A stretch of 64,000 nucleotides of DNA from VRUE01 sp963699225 (GCA_963699225.1 OY969423.1:2480001-2544000), one strand, 5' to 3'. Shown: positions 26,494 to 35,515, counted from the first letter of the stretch. The notes: generated from the letters alone by a model not told the origin. Translations and numbers: made by a program.

Positions 26494-27747
26494 TCAGTAC
26501 GACGCGACTTCCCCTGCGATCAGGTCCTGCTCTGCGTGAGCGAGGCTGAGATCGCGCACGCTTCCCATCAGGATCGAGAAGATCATCACCCTGCCGTCGC
26601 GGTTGAAGCAGTAGCCGGAGAGGTTGCTGACGGCGCTGATCGTGCCGGTCTTGGTGCGGCAGCGACCGTAGGCGGCGGTGCCGTGCATGCGTTCGGCAAC
26701 AGTGCCCTCGTGGCCGGCGAGGGCGAGATCGTGGATGAATTCATCGCCGACCGTCGTGCCGCGCATTGACTTGAGCAGGCCGACTACCTGGGCGGGCGAG
26801 GCGCGGTTGGAGCGGGTCAGGCCCGAGCCGTCGACTGCGTGCACGCCGGATTCGTGGCCGCGGGCAAAAGCCTCGACGACTTCCGTACCTGCTGCCGTCG
26901 TGCCGGCGCCGCCGAAGCGAGCACCGAGCAGCTTGATCAGCATCTCGGCGAAGAAGTTGTCCGAGTAGACGTCGGTGGTGTTGACGATGCTCGAGAGCGG
27001 CGGCGATTCGACCCGGGCGAGTTCGGTGCTGAAGGGTGGAGCGGTCCCCAGCGCGACGGTGGGGGAGATGCTTACGCCGGCTTCGCGCAAGCTCGCATCC
27101 AGGGTCGCGACGGCTGTGATCGCCGGGTCACTGGCGAAGCCAGTGGCGCTGGGCGTGCTGTAGCCGGAGTTGAAGGAGAGACCGGAGAGCGGCCCGATTT
27201 CCGGGCTGGTCGCGTAGCCCGAGTCGGCGACGCCCCGCAGCCGGTCGAAGAAGCTGTCGTCCGCGTAGAGGCGGCCAGTCACAGACTTGATTCCGGCTTC
27301 GCGCACCTCTCGCTTGAGCTGGAAGATGTTGGTCCCGAGGCCTCCAAGGAACCGCCGGTAGAAAGACGGTGTGCCGAGGGCCGGGTCGCCGGCGCCGACC
27401 AGGTAGAGGCTGCCGTGCAGGATGCCGTTGCGATCGATTCCCCCGTCAGTCTTCAGCAAAGTCGTGATTCTCGATTCCGCTCCGAGCCTCGCCAGCGCGG
27501 TCGAGGTGGTGAACAGCTTCATGTTGGAAGCGAGCGGGCGCTGCCGTCCTGGCGCCCGCGCGCAGACCACCTTGCCAGTCTCGCCGTCGATCACGAGTAG
27601 CCCGCTGGAGCCCCCGCCGCCGTGCACGAGCCGAGAACGCATGGTTGCGCAGCGATCGCTGCGGGTAGCCGCCTGTGCCGCCGCGGATAGCAAGAGAGCC
27701 GCAAGCAGGGCACAAATCGCGGCAGAGATTGCCGGGGAACGCCTCAC
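26494..27747 (-). CDS. dacB: D-alanyl-D-alanine carboxypeptidase/endopeptidase (PBP4 type, S13)
   Basis: The 417-residue exported protein has an N-terminal signal peptide (hydrophobic AISAAICALLAALLLSAAAQA). The three active-site motifs are SNMK (SxxK, about residue 74), YSDN (SxN) and KTGT. The spacing between the first two fits the large insertion of class C penicillin-binding proteins. It trims or cleaves peptidoglycan peptides in the cell wall. The GTG start is only 15 bases from the divergent patatin gene, so their promoters overlap. Confidence 0.92.
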   Translation of the reverse strand: MRRSPAISAAICALLAALLLSAAAQAATRSDRCATMRSRLVHGGGGSSGLLVIDGETGKVVCARAPGRQRPLASNMKLFTTSTALARLGAESRITTLLKTDGGIDRNGILHGSLYLVGAGDPALGTPSFYRRFLGGLGTNIFQLKREVREAGIKSVTGRLYADDSFFDRLRGVADSGYATSPEIGPLSGLSFNSGYSTPSATGFASDPAITAVATLDASLREAGVSISPTVALGTAPPFSTELARVESPPLSSIVNTTDVYSDNFFAEMLIKLLGARFGGAGTTAAGTEVVEAFARGHESGVHAVDGSGLTRSNRASPAQVVGLLKSMRGTTVGDEFIHDLALAGHEGTVAERMHGTAAYGRCRTKTGTISAVSNLSGYCFNRDGRVMIFSILMGSVRDLSLAHAEQDLIAGEVASY

Positions 27748-27762
27748 TTAGTGGGATAATGC

Positions 27763-29016
27763 ATGTTTATGGGCAAAGTTGTGGACATAGAGTCGCAGCC
27801 GCGTCGCCGCCGCAACCGCAAACGCCCGTCCAAGACGGCCCTGGTTCTGGGTGGAGGCGGCTTCACCGGCGGTGTCTACGAGATCGGCGCCCTGCGCGCC
27901 CTCGACCTGCTCGCGGTCAACAGCACGGTCAACAACTTCGATGTCTACGTCGGCACCAGCGCCGGCTCCTTCGTCGCCAGCATGCTCGCCAACGGGGTCA
28001 CGCCCGACGAAATGATGCAGGTGATCAACCGGCGCATTCCCTCTGAGCTCGAGGACCTCGACCTCGGCAAGGTGCTGAAGCCCAACTACCTCGGCTTCAT
28101 CGAGAAGGCAGCGATGCTTCCCCTGCGCTCGCTGGAGCTTGCTCGTAGTTTGGTCGGGATGGGCCGCTTCTCGGCGATGGACGTGGTGGTCGGCTTGGCC
28201 GAGGCGCTGCCCACCGGCTTCTACTCGGGCAACGGGATCGGCGACTACGTTGCCGCGGCGTTGAGCGAAGAGGATCGCGTCGACGACTTCCGCCTGCTCA
28301 GCAAAGAGCTCTACCTCACCGCGACCGACCTCGACACCTGCGAGCGGATCGTCTTCGGCGAGGAGGGCTGGAACGACGTGCCGATCTCAAAGGCGATCCA
28401 GTGCTCGACCGCGTTGCCGATCGTCTACAAGCCGGTCGACCTGAAGGGCCGCCAGATGGTCGATGGTGGCATCCGCTCGACCACCAACGTCGACATCGCG
28501 GTGGAAAAGGGCGCCAAATTCATCGTCGTCGTCAACCCGCTCGTGCCCTACGTCAACGATTTCGAGAAGACGATCCCGACCGTCTTCGGCACGCGGGTGC
28601 GCCGCGTCTCTGACATGGGATTGCCGGCGATCGCCAACCAGACCTTCCGCCTGATCGCTCACGCCCGCCTACACCAGGCGGTCGAGGTCTGGCAGGAGCG
28701 CTACCCCGGCGTCGACATCATCCTGGTCGAGCCCGAGCCCAATGACGAGCTGATGTTCGGCACGCCGATCATGGACTACTCGCGCCGCCTCAAAATCGCC
28801 CGCCACGGCTTCGAATCGGTGACCGCGACCTTGGCCAAGGACTACGACCGCTTCAAAGAGATCGCCGAGCGCCACGGCCTCGAGATCTCCGGCCGACGGG
28901 TCAACCGCGTGGTCGAGCGGGCCGCCGAAGAGGAGCAAGAGCAAAACTCCACTTGGCGCCGCGTGCTCGAGCAGACGACTTCGGCTCTGCTGCGCCAGTC
29001 CGGCGAGGTTTCCTAG
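27763..29016 (+). CDS. Patatin-like phospholipase
   Basis: The 417-residue protein shows the oxyanion-hole motif LVLGGGGFTGGVYEIGALR (about residues 26-44), the nucleophile elbow GTSAGS and the catalytic VDGGIR, the Ser-Asp dyad of patatin lipases. A basic Arg/Lys stretch precedes the domain. Substrates are likely lipid acyl esters. A GATAAT hexamer at 27755-27760 just before the ATG looks like a -10 element, so the mRNA may be leaderless, starting at the second ATG (27769). fadD is convergent downstream. Confidence 0.9.
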   Translation: MFMGKVVDIESQPRRRRNRKRPSKTALVLGGGGFTGGVYEIGALRALDLLAVNSTVNNFDVYVGTSAGSFVASMLANGVTPDEMMQVINRRIPSELEDLDLGKVLKPNYLGFIEKAAMLPLRSLELARSLVGMGRFSAMDVVVGLAEALPTGFYSGNGIGDYVAAALSEEDRVDDFRLLSKELYLTATDLDTCERIVFGEEGWNDVPISKAIQCSTALPIVYKPVDLKGRQMVDGGIRSTTNVDIAVEKGAKFIVVVNPLVPYVNDFEKTIPTVFGTRVRRVSDMGLPAIANQTFRLIAHARLHQAVEVWQERYPGVDIILVEPEPNDELMFGTPIMDYSRRLKIARHGFESVTATLAKDYDRFKEIAERHGLEISGRRVNRVVERAAEEEQEQNSTWRRVLEQTTSALLRQSGEVS

Positions 29017-29024
29017 TTCCGAGC

Positions 29025-29136
29025 GGGTGGAGGGTCGGGTGCCCCTCCCTCAAAAGCCGTTGCGCAGCTGATTCGGGTAGGTGCTTCGGTGCGTGGTCTC
29101 TGAGCTTTTGCGGGAGGGGCACCCGACCCTCCATCC
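29025..29136. repeat. Large inverted repeat IR3
   Basis: The arms 29025-29057 and 29104-29136 are 33 bases with two mismatches, around a 46-base loop. The arm includes GGGTGCCCCTCCCTCAAAAGC, which closely matches the arms of IR1 and IR2 10 kb away. It starts nine bases after the patatin stop codon. Confidence 0.85.
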
Positions 29137-29249
29137 AGTTCGGCAGCGAGGAGCTGAGCCTGGCGCAGCAGAGGCCCATCCCCAGCTTGCGGAAGGCGAG
29201 GGTGCACGTCCGAGAACAAGTCGCTCTGTGTGAGATGACGCTTGAGCTA

Positions 29250-29405
29250 GAGGGATCGGGTGGCCCTCTGGGCGAATGTTGCCGAAGGCAGCCGCCGCAC
29301 TCGTGTTTCTAAGCGCGGCGTCAGCCGCGCTCACTGATTGTCGCTAAGCGCATGCGAAGCATGCGCGTGCGATATCAATTCGCCCAGAGGGCCACCCGAT
29401 CCCTC
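29250..29405. repeat. Large inverted repeat IR4 with two internal hairpins
   Basis: The arms 29250-29277 and 29378-29405 are perfectly complementary over 28 bases (start GAGGGATCGGGTGGCCC). The 100-base loop holds AGCGCGGC/GCCGCGCT (29312-29319 with 29324-29331) and GCGCATGC/GCATGCGC (29348-29355 with 29359-29366). The first of these resembles the loop hairpin of IR1. The right arm ends just before the fadD stop. Confidence 0.85.
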
Positions 29406-29414
29406 CCACCAACC

Positions 29415-31196
29415 TCAACTCGCGTAGAGGGCCTCGATCTCGTCTTCGTGCTTGCTTGCCACAACCGCGCGCTTGACCTTCAGCGTCGGCGTCAACTCGC
29501 CGGTTTCCTGTGAGAGGTCGCGGGGCAGGATCGCAACCTTCTTGACCTGCTCGACCCGGGCGAATTTCTCGTTGATCGTCGCCACGTGGTCTTCGATCGC
29601 TTTCAGCACGTCGGGGTTGGCGGCGAGCTGCTCGGGGTCCTCGGGCAGGCCGTGGTCCTTGGCATAGGCAACGGCGTCTTCGGGGTCGAGCGTGACCAGG
29701 GCGACGAGGTAGGGCTTGCGGTCGCCGACGACGACACACTGGGAGACGAGCGGGTGCTGCTTGATTTCGTTCTCGAGGTTGGCGGGGGTGATGTTCTTGC
29801 CACCCGCAGTGATGATGATGTCCTTCTTGCGGCCGGTGATCTTGATGAAGCCGTCGGGCTCGATCTCGCCGATGTCGCCGGTGTGCAGCCAGCCGTCGAC
29901 GATCGTCTCGCGGGTCGCCTCCTCGTTCTTGTAATAGCCCTGGAAGACGTTGGGGCCCTTGACCAGGATCTCGCCGTCCGCGGCGATCTTCACCTCGCAG
30001 CCGGGGAAGGGCTTGCCGATCGTGCCCACCTTGAAGTCGTCGGGCGTGGAGATCGTCGCCGCGGTCGAGGTCTCGGTCATACCCCAGCCCTCGAGCACGA
30101 GCACCCCGCCAGCGTCGAAGAAGCGCAGGATCTCGGGACTGATCGGGGCGGCGCCGGAGACGGCGAGGCGAAGGTTGCCGCCGAAGAGGCCGCGGATCTT
30201 GGAGAGCACCTGCTTGTCGGCGAACTCGTACTGCTTGCGCAGCAGAAAGCCCGGTTTGCGCCCGGAGCGCTCCGCTGCCCGCATCTTCCCGCCGATCTTG
30301 ATCGACCAGTCGAAGATCGCCTTCTTGACTCCACCGGCTTTCTCCATGCCGCTGGTGGCGGCGGTGTAGATCTTCTCGAAGATACGCGGCACCGAGGGGA
30401 AGTAGGTCGGTTTGAGCTCGCCGAGGTTGGGCAAAATCTTCTGCGGATCGCGCTCCCAGTAGGCGATCGTCGTGCCGAGGTCGTAACTGCCGAACTGGAT
30501 CAGCAAAGCGAAGGAGTGGGCGAGGGGGAGATAGAGGTAGGTGACGTCTCCGGGCTCGATCACGCTGGTCTCGTTGACCATGTCGAGCATCGCCCGGTAG
30601 TTGCCGTGGCTGATGATGCAGCCCTTCGGCGGCCCGGTCGTGCCCGAGGTGTAGATGAAGGTGCAGATGTCCTCCTTGGTCACCGACCGCCAGCGCGCCT
30701 CCCACTCGCTCGCGTCGCGGGCGGCACCGCGTGCGGCGAGATCGTCGAGCGAAATCGCGTCCTCGCTGGTTCCGGTCATTCGCACGACGTGCTCGAGTAG
30801 GGGCAGTTGGTCGCGAACCTCGCGGATCTTTGCCATCTGCTCGTCGTCCTCGACCACGACGACCTTGGCATCGGAGTTCTCCAGCACGTACTGGCACTCC
30901 TCGGGCGAGTTGGTCTGGTAGATCGGCACCACCACGGCGCCGGCCGAGAGCGCGGCAAAGTCGAAGTAGGTCCACTCAGGGCGGGTGTTGCCGAGGATCG
31001 AGACCTTGTCGCCCTTGGCGACCCCCAGGTCGATCAGCCCGAGCGAGAGCGAGCGCGCCAGCTCGAGCACCTGGTCGAAGCTGCGGTCGACCCAGGCCCC
31101 GTCCTGCTTGTAGCGGACCGCGGGGGCGCTGCCGTAAAGCTCGGCGGACAGTGGCAGCAGGTCCGCCAGGGTGGACGATTTGGTTCCCCGCTCCAT
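29415..31196 (-). CDS. fadD: Long-chain acyl-CoA synthetase (AMP-binding)
   Basis: A 593-residue ANL-family enzyme. The ATP-binding P-loop FIYTSGTTGPPKGCIISHGN (about residue 174), the adenine motif LEGWGMTETS and the C-terminal hinge ITGRKKDIIITAGGKNI are all intact. It activates long-chain fatty acids to acyl-CoA through an acyl-adenylate. The C-terminal part resembles the long FadD15-like group. With the neighbouring patatin it may handle fatty acids released from lipids, although the genes are convergent. Confidence 0.93.
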   Translation of the reverse strand: MERGTKSSTLADLLPLSAELYGSAPAVRYKQDGAWVDRSFDQVLELARSLSLGLIDLGVAKGDKVSILGNTRPEWTYFDFAALSAGAVVVPIYQTNSPEECQYVLENSDAKVVVVEDDEQMAKIREVRDQLPLLEHVVRMTGTSEDAISLDDLAARGAARDASEWEARWRSVTKEDICTFIYTSGTTGPPKGCIISHGNYRAMLDMVNETSVIEPGDVTYLYLPLAHSFALLIQFGSYDLGTTIAYWERDPQKILPNLGELKPTYFPSVPRIFEKIYTAATSGMEKAGGVKKAIFDWSIKIGGKMRAAERSGRKPGFLLRKQYEFADKQVLSKIRGLFGGNLRLAVSGAAPISPEILRFFDAGGVLVLEGWGMTETSTAATISTPDDFKVGTIGKPFPGCEVKIAADGEILVKGPNVFQGYYKNEEATRETIVDGWLHTGDIGEIEPDGFIKITGRKKDIIITAGGKNITPANLENEIKQHPLVSQCVVVGDRKPYLVALVTLDPEDAVAYAKDHGLPEDPEQLAANPDVLKAIEDHVATINEKFARVEQVKKVAILPRDLSQETGELTPTLKVKRAVVASKHEDEIEALYAS

Positions 31197-31220
31197 GCGG
31201 GGTGGGAGTTTAGTTAAGAG

Positions 31221-31406
31221 CTAGTGAGGGCGAGCCTGCTGGCGTTGGCGCTGACCGGTCATGCTGCGCAGCGAGGTCTCGAAAAGGGACTTGTCAATGC
31301 GTCCGTGGAAGATCGGAATGCCCATTTGCATGCACTTGCCGATCACCTCCTGCCGCTTCATATGAAGCTCTTCGGCAAGCTCGGACGGGGTGAGGTGATT
31401 GGCCAC
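31221..31406 (-). CDS. Small IF2N/helix-turn-helix-like protein
   Basis: From the GTG at 31406, preceded by an excellent AGGGAGGT ribosome-binding site, this is a 61-residue protein. Its centre, LTPSELAEELHMKRQEVIGK, followed by CMQMGIPIFHGRIDKSLF, looks like the small helical domain at the N-terminus of IF-2 or a MerR-like helix-turn-helix. The C-terminus is Gln/Arg-rich. It could bind nucleic acid; partner and role unknown. The frame open further upstream to 31472 lacks a ribosome-binding site. Confidence 0.7.
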   Translation of the reverse strand: MANHLTPSELAEELHMKRQEVIGKCMQMGIPIFHGRIDKSLFETSLRSMTGQRQRQQARPH

Positions 31407-31456
31407 TGCGGACCTCCCTTTGTCGTTGAAACTGGGTAGGGAGATATTTACCCCTG

Positions 31457-32278
31457 ATGGCGGACGTGTCAAACGCTACGGCGGCGCTCGAATGGCCCGA
31501 GGCGACGAGCCGCGATAATGGCCCCGCGATGCCCGCCACCGCCGAGAAGCCGGGTCCCGAGCCTGCCGTTGTGCCGATCCCCCGGCGCGGGCGGATCTGG
31601 ATCGTGCTGGCGCTCGTGATCGCCCTGGGGGCCCTGGGCTACGCCATCGTCAACATCTCGACCCAGAAGGCCGGTCGCGCCGTCGTCCACCTGGCCGGGA
31701 TCGCCGAAGCTCAAGAAATCTTCGGCGGCGTGCCTCAAGAAGGGGATCGCCTTGGCTCCTCCGATGCGCCGGTCACGATCCAGGTCTTCAACGACCTGCA
31801 GTGCTCGAGCTGTCGGGAAGACTTCCTCAGCACGATTCCGGCCCTGGCCAATGCCTACGCCAGGCCCGGCGACGTGAAGTTGCTCTACCGCCACTACTCG
31901 AACAGCGAAAGCCCGCAGGAGCTCGGCTTCTACGGCGCCGAGGCGGCGGCGCAGCAGGGCTATGGCTGGCAGTACACCTACCTCTTCTTCCGCAACCAAA
32001 ACGAAGCGAAAAAGTTCGGCATCGACCAGGACTTCCTCGACTCGGTGGCGGGGGGGATCGAGGAACTGAACGAGCCCGAATGGCTGGAATACCTGGAAGA
32101 CAACGGTGGCTCCGACGGCGCGATCAGCCAGAAGCTGCAGGGCTATGACGAACTCGGCCGTGGCCTTGGAATCCGCACCGGACAGGCGGCGATCGTCAGC
32201 GGACCGCACGGGACCCAGACCCTGCAGGACGGCCCCACGCTGGCCGAAATTGAAGCCGCGATTGAAGCCGTCAAGTAG
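31457..32278 (+). CDS. DsbA-like membrane-anchored thioredoxin-fold protein
   Basis: The protein (273 residues from 31457, or 249 from an ATG at 31529) has a transmembrane anchor (IWIVLALVIALGALGYAIV) and then a thioredoxin-fold domain with VTIQVFNDLQCSSCREDFL. The CxxC (CSSC) sits at the expected helix start. Later ALANAYARPGDVKLLYRHYS fits the DsbA/Thioredoxin_4 family. It likely acts outside the membrane in disulfide formation or exchange. tRNA-Pro follows. Confidence 0.85.
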   Translation: MADVSNATAALEWPEATSRDNGPAMPATAEKPGPEPAVVPIPRRGRIWIVLALVIALGALGYAIVNISTQKAGRAVVHLAGIAEAQEIFGGVPQEGDRLGSSDAPVTIQVFNDLQCSSCREDFLSTIPALANAYARPGDVKLLYRHYSNSESPQELGFYGAEAAAQQGYGWQYTYLFFRNQNEAKKFGIDQDFLDSVAGGIEELNEPEWLEYLEDNGGSDGAISQKLQGYDELGRGLGIRTGQAAIVSGPHGTQTLQDGPTLAEIEAAIEAVK

Positions 32279-32311
32279 TCCCTGCCCCGGTCTGGGATAA
32301 TCGCCGCCTCT

Positions 32312-32385
32312 CGGGGCGTGGCGCAGCCTGGTAGCGCGCACCGTTCGGGTCGGTGAGGTCCCCGGTTCAAATCCGGGCGCCCCGA
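32312..32385 (+). tRNA. tRNA-Pro, anticodon CGG
   Basis: A complete cloverleaf. The acceptor CGGGGCG (32312-32318) pairs with CGCCCCG (32378-32384) and A follows as discriminator. The anticodon stem CACCG/CGGTG closes the loop TTCGGGT, giving anticodon CGG, which reads CCG proline codons. The T stem CCCGG/CCGGG encloses TTCAAAT. No CCA is encoded. A GGGATAAT sequence about 16 bases upstream may be its -10 element. Confidence 0.95.
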
Positions 32386-32397
32386 TAGAGGTCGGCC

Positions 32398-32844
32398 TCA
32401 GGCCGGTGGCGCGGCCCCGCCGCCGCTCGGCAGCAGAATCGCTGCGACCAAGGCGCAGGCTCCGGCGGCCAGTCCGGCGGCGGTGATGCTGAGGGCGAGG
32501 CGGCCAGAGCTTTCCGAGGCCACGACCGCGAGTGCGATCGCCTCGCTGGCGATCAGGGCGAGCAAGGTGACGACCGCGTATCCGGTTGCCAGCGGCTGGG
32601 CGCGCTCGGGGTGGCGGAAGCGGGCCTTCAGCGGTGGCGGTAGCTGCCGGTTTGGCGAGAAGTAACGCAGCTCGATCGCGAGGGCGAGGACCACCACCGG
32701 AATGATCTGACTCACTGCTTCGTAGTAGGCGACGCTGGCGTGGCCTTTGACCAACGCAATCACCAGCACGAAGGCCAAGAGCGGCGCGCCGAAGAGGACC
32801 GTGGCGATGATTGGGGCGGCTCGCGCCTGGATCCATGCGATCAT
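32398..32844 (-). CDS. Small multi-pass membrane protein (hypothetical)
   Basis: A 148-residue protein with about four hydrophobic segments (PIIATVLFGAPLLAFVLVIAL, IIPVVVLALAIEL, YAVVTLLALIASEAIALAVV, LALSITAAGLAAGACALVAAIL) separated by a basic loop (RQLPPPLKARFRHPERAQP). No family recognised. The end lies 12 bases from the tRNA on the other strand. The start is adjacent to the divergent glycosidase gene. Confidence 0.6.
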   Translation of the reverse strand: MIAWIQARAAPIIATVLFGAPLLAFVLVIALVKGHASVAYYEAVSQIIPVVVLALAIELRYFSPNRQLPPPLKARFRHPERAQPLATGYAVVTLLALIASEAIALAVVASESSGRLALSITAAGLAAGACALVAAILLPSGGGAAPPA

Positions 32845-32916
32845 TTGGCGATCGTAACCCGGGGGGGCGGACCGGAGCGCTACTTCCTCCGATCCGCCGG
32901 GTCATGTGTTGGACGC

Positions 32917-34026
32917 ATGCGTAGATTCCTGCTCATTCCGCTCACCGTCGCGCTGCTTGCGCTGACCCCGGCGATTGCTGGGTCGCTGACGCTTTCCCCG
33001 CGCGGGTTCATCGGCATCTCGCCTCAGGGGGCAACCGACGCAAACGACTATGAACTGATGCGCGAGGCGGGGATCTCCTCCGTGCGCCTGCCGATGAACT
33101 GGGGGGAAATCGAGCCCGAAGCTAGCGACCGCTTCGCGCCGCACTGGGAAGAGCTTGATGCACAGGTCCAGTACGCCGCTGAAAACCACATGCGGGCCTT
33201 CATGTTCCTCTGGGGAACGCCGGAATGGGTCTCGCCGAGGCTCGGCGGCGAACCCGTGGCGACTGCGCGCGAGCGCCGGGCCTGGCAGCAATTCCTCCAC
33301 GCAGCGGTTGGCCGGTACGGCACCCGGGGAAGTTTCTGGCACGAACACCGCGATCTGCCGCGCCTACCCGTGAACCAGTGGGAGATCTGGAACGAGGAGA
33401 ACATCGTCACCTTCTCCAAGGAACCGGATCCGGAACGCTTCGGCCGCTTGATTCGCATCTCCGGCGGGCTGCTGCACCGTGAGGAGCCCGGCTCGACGGT
33501 GATCCTCGGTGGCCTTTTCGGCCGGCCGCTGCAGACCCCGCCGAACATCCAGTCGGGGGGCTTCCTGGCCGACCTCTACCGGGTGCCTGGGATCAAGCGG
33601 TATTTCGACGGCGTTGCTCTGCACCCCTACGTCGCCGATGCCGGCGCCCTGCAGGGGGAGATCGAAAACCTGCGCCGGGTGATGAGCTTCAACGGCGACG
33701 CCGCGACGCCGCTCTACGTGACTGAGATGGGTTGGGGATCGGCCAGCTTTGAGTCCCGCTGGGAGCGGGGGCCGCGTGGCCAGGCGCGCGAACTCGATCG
33801 CGCTTTCGCCTTGTTGACCAGTAACCGCCAGCGTTGGCGCATCGGCGGCGTCTGGTGGTTTTCCTGGACAGACCAGGCCGGCTCATGTCAGTTCTGTGAT
33901 TCGGCCGGTCTGCTCACCAGGCAGCGCGAAGCAAAGCCCGCCTGGTACCGCTTCAACGCTTGGACCGCCGGCGACGCCGCGACCGTGCCCCGCGCTTCGG
34001 CCCGGGTCTTGCGCAACGGCCTTTAG
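32917..34026 (+). CDS. Secreted glycoside hydrolase, clan A (cellulase/GH39-like)
   Basis: The 369-residue protein has a signal peptide (MRRFLLIPLTVALLALTPAIA). The TIM-barrel motifs fit clan GH-A: GISSVRLPMNWGEIEP early, NQWEIWNEENI with the acid/base Glu after Asn, and LYVTEMGWGS with the likely nucleophile Glu. Substrate is unclear; such proteins in actinobacteria act on plant or cell-surface polysaccharides. The frame is open upstream to 32740, but the ATG at 32917 starts the signal peptide. Confidence 0.8.
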   Translation: MRRFLLIPLTVALLALTPAIAGSLTLSPRGFIGISPQGATDANDYELMREAGISSVRLPMNWGEIEPEASDRFAPHWEELDAQVQYAAENHMRAFMFLWGTPEWVSPRLGGEPVATARERRAWQQFLHAAVGRYGTRGSFWHEHRDLPRLPVNQWEIWNEENIVTFSKEPDPERFGRLIRISGGLLHREEPGSTVILGGLFGRPLQTPPNIQSGGFLADLYRVPGIKRYFDGVALHPYVADAGALQGEIENLRRVMSFNGDAATPLYVTEMGWGSASFESRWERGPRGQARELDRAFALLTSNRQRWRIGGVWWFSWTDQAGSCQFCDSAGLLTRQREAKPAWYRFNAWTAGDAATVPRASARVLRNGL

Positions 34027-34114
34027 CCAGTACTGCCCTCCTCATCCCGGCGGTATGGACTTATCGTCGAAGCCGAGCTACGTTGTTTTCAGTATCACTG
34101 CAACTGGGGGGACG

Positions 34115-35515
34115 ATGGCCTGGATCGACATATCCATGGTGGCAGCGGCACTTGCCATCCTCTGTGCCTGGCTGGTCGTCGTCCTGCTCCTGCGGGCGCG
34201 TCGGGCGCAGCGCCGCTTCGAGATTCTCGGCAGCATCGCCAGCGTCTCTGAGTCGAGCGACTCGTTGGAGGACACCTTCGAGAAGATCTGCGACATCCTC
34301 GTTCCCGAGGTAGCCGACTTCTGCATGATCGACGTAATCGAGGATGGTGAGCCGAAACGCGTCGCCGTGCGGGTCGCACCCGGCGGCAGTCCCGGGGCCG
34401 AGCAGGGACTGAAGGGGCGCCGGCCCTCGTTGCCGGAGCGGATGGTTCGCGGCGAGGACGGCTCGCTTGAACCACGTTTCTACGAGCGGATGTCGGAGAG
34501 TGACCTGCGGGAGATCGCCCATGACGAAGGCGACGACCTCGAATTCCTGCGCGGCCTCGGCATGCGCTCGGCGATCACACTTGCTCTGCAGGCCCGCGGC
34601 CGGGTTACGGGTACGCTCACCCTCGGGGTCGCCTGGTCGGGCCGTCGCTACCGCCGCGATGACGTGCGCTTCTCCTGGATCCTCTCCGGCAGGGTGGCCC
34701 TGACCCTCGATAACAGCGGCCTCTTCTCCGACCTCGAGCGAGCTGAAGCGGCGCGCGCCGAGATCGCCGAAACGCTCCAGCGTGGCCTGATGCCGCCGCC
34801 GTTGCCCCACATCCCGGGCTGGTCGCTGGCGGCGATGTATCGGCCGGCGGGGGCGGAGAACGAAGTCGGTGGCGACTTCTACGACGCCTTCCCAGTCGCC
34901 GACGGCTGGATGCTTGTGATCGGCGACGTAACCGGCAGGGGTGCGCAGGCTGCCTCGATCACGGCGCTGGCCCGCTACACACTGCGCACCGCCGCGGCAC
35001 TTACCAACGATCCACAGATCGCCCTGGCGACGCTCAACCGCGCCCTGCTCGCCCGCCACGACACTTCGCTGTGCAGCATGGCGGCGCTAACCCTGAGCGA
35101 TGATCCGCGGCAGCCGGTGCGGATGGCCGTCGCCGGCCACCTGCCACCGCTGCTCGTCGATGGCGAGGAGGTCCGCGAGGCGACTGGGAGCGACCAGGTG
35201 CTGGGGGCGTTTGCCGACGGTGAGTGGCGGATCGCCGAGAGCCGGGTCGAGCCCGGCCAGCAGCTGGTGATGACCACGGATGGCATCGTCGAGGCCGAGG
35301 GCGAGGACGGGCGCTTTGGCGAGCAGCGGCTGCGCGCCGAGCTCGCCGGAGCGGGCAACCCAGCGGGGGCGGTGCAGCGCCTCGAAGGTGCTCTGCGCGC
35401 CTTCACCGCGGACACCCTCGATGACGATGTGGCGATCCTCGCGGTCGCCCGTTCGGCGGGTGGCGCGGTCCCCACGGCACTGGTCGGCGGCTTTGACTCC
35501 AGCGCCGATGGCTGA
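34115..35515 (+). CDS. GAF-PP2C (SpoIIE/RsbU-type) serine phosphatase
   Basis: From the ATG at 34115 (GGGGGG just upstream) the protein is 466 residues. It has an N-terminal membrane helix (6-26), a GAF-like sensor region (about 45-205), a short coiled linker, and a PP2C domain with the metal motifs EVGGDFYDAF (250-259), IGDVTGRGAQAA (269-280) and a final DTLDDDVAILAV. In partner-switching systems such phosphatases dephosphorylate the anti-anti-sigma factor, releasing the sigma factor. A SigB-like factor and an RsbW-like protein are encoded 1.5-4 kb away. Confidence 0.9.
   Translation: MAWIDISMVAAALAILCAWLVVVLLLRARRAQRRFEILGSIASVSESSDSLEDTFEKICDILVPEVADFCMIDVIEDGEPKRVAVRVAPGGSPGAEQGLKGRRPSLPERMVRGEDGSLEPRFYERMSESDLREIAHDEGDDLEFLRGLGMRSAITLALQARGRVTGTLTLGVAWSGRRYRRDDVRFSWILSGRVALTLDNSGLFSDLERAEAARAEIAETLQRGLMPPPLPHIPGWSLAAMYRPAGAENEVGGDFYDAFPVADGWMLVIGDVTGRGAQAASITALARYTLRTAAALTNDPQIALATLNRALLARHDTSLCSMAALTLSDDPRQPVRMAVAGHLPPLLVDGEEVREATGSDQVLGAFADGEWRIAESRVEPGQQLVMTTDGIVEAEGEDGRFGEQRLRAELAGAGNPAGAVQRLEGALRAFTADTLDDDVAILAVARSAGGAVPTALVGGFDSSADG

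Larger units (their letters stand above)
29017..29414. other. Patatin-fadD intergenic region without a convincing gene
   Basis: This convergent spacer of 398 bases contains two large inverted repeats (separate entries) and two small perfect hairpins inside the second. Several frames are open across it, but they translate the palindromes and look unlike proteins. Confidence 0.7.

Noticed and set aside
28953..29312. Open frames across the patatin-fadD spacer
   Set aside because: They start inside the patatin gene or run through IR3; no protein-like composition.
29586..30800. A 404-codon plus-strand frame opposite fadD
   Set aside because: Antisense shadow of fadD; no ribosome-binding site or domain.
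32740..32916. N-terminal extension of the glycosidase frame
   Set aside because: It is antisense to the membrane-protein gene, and the signal peptide begins at 32917.
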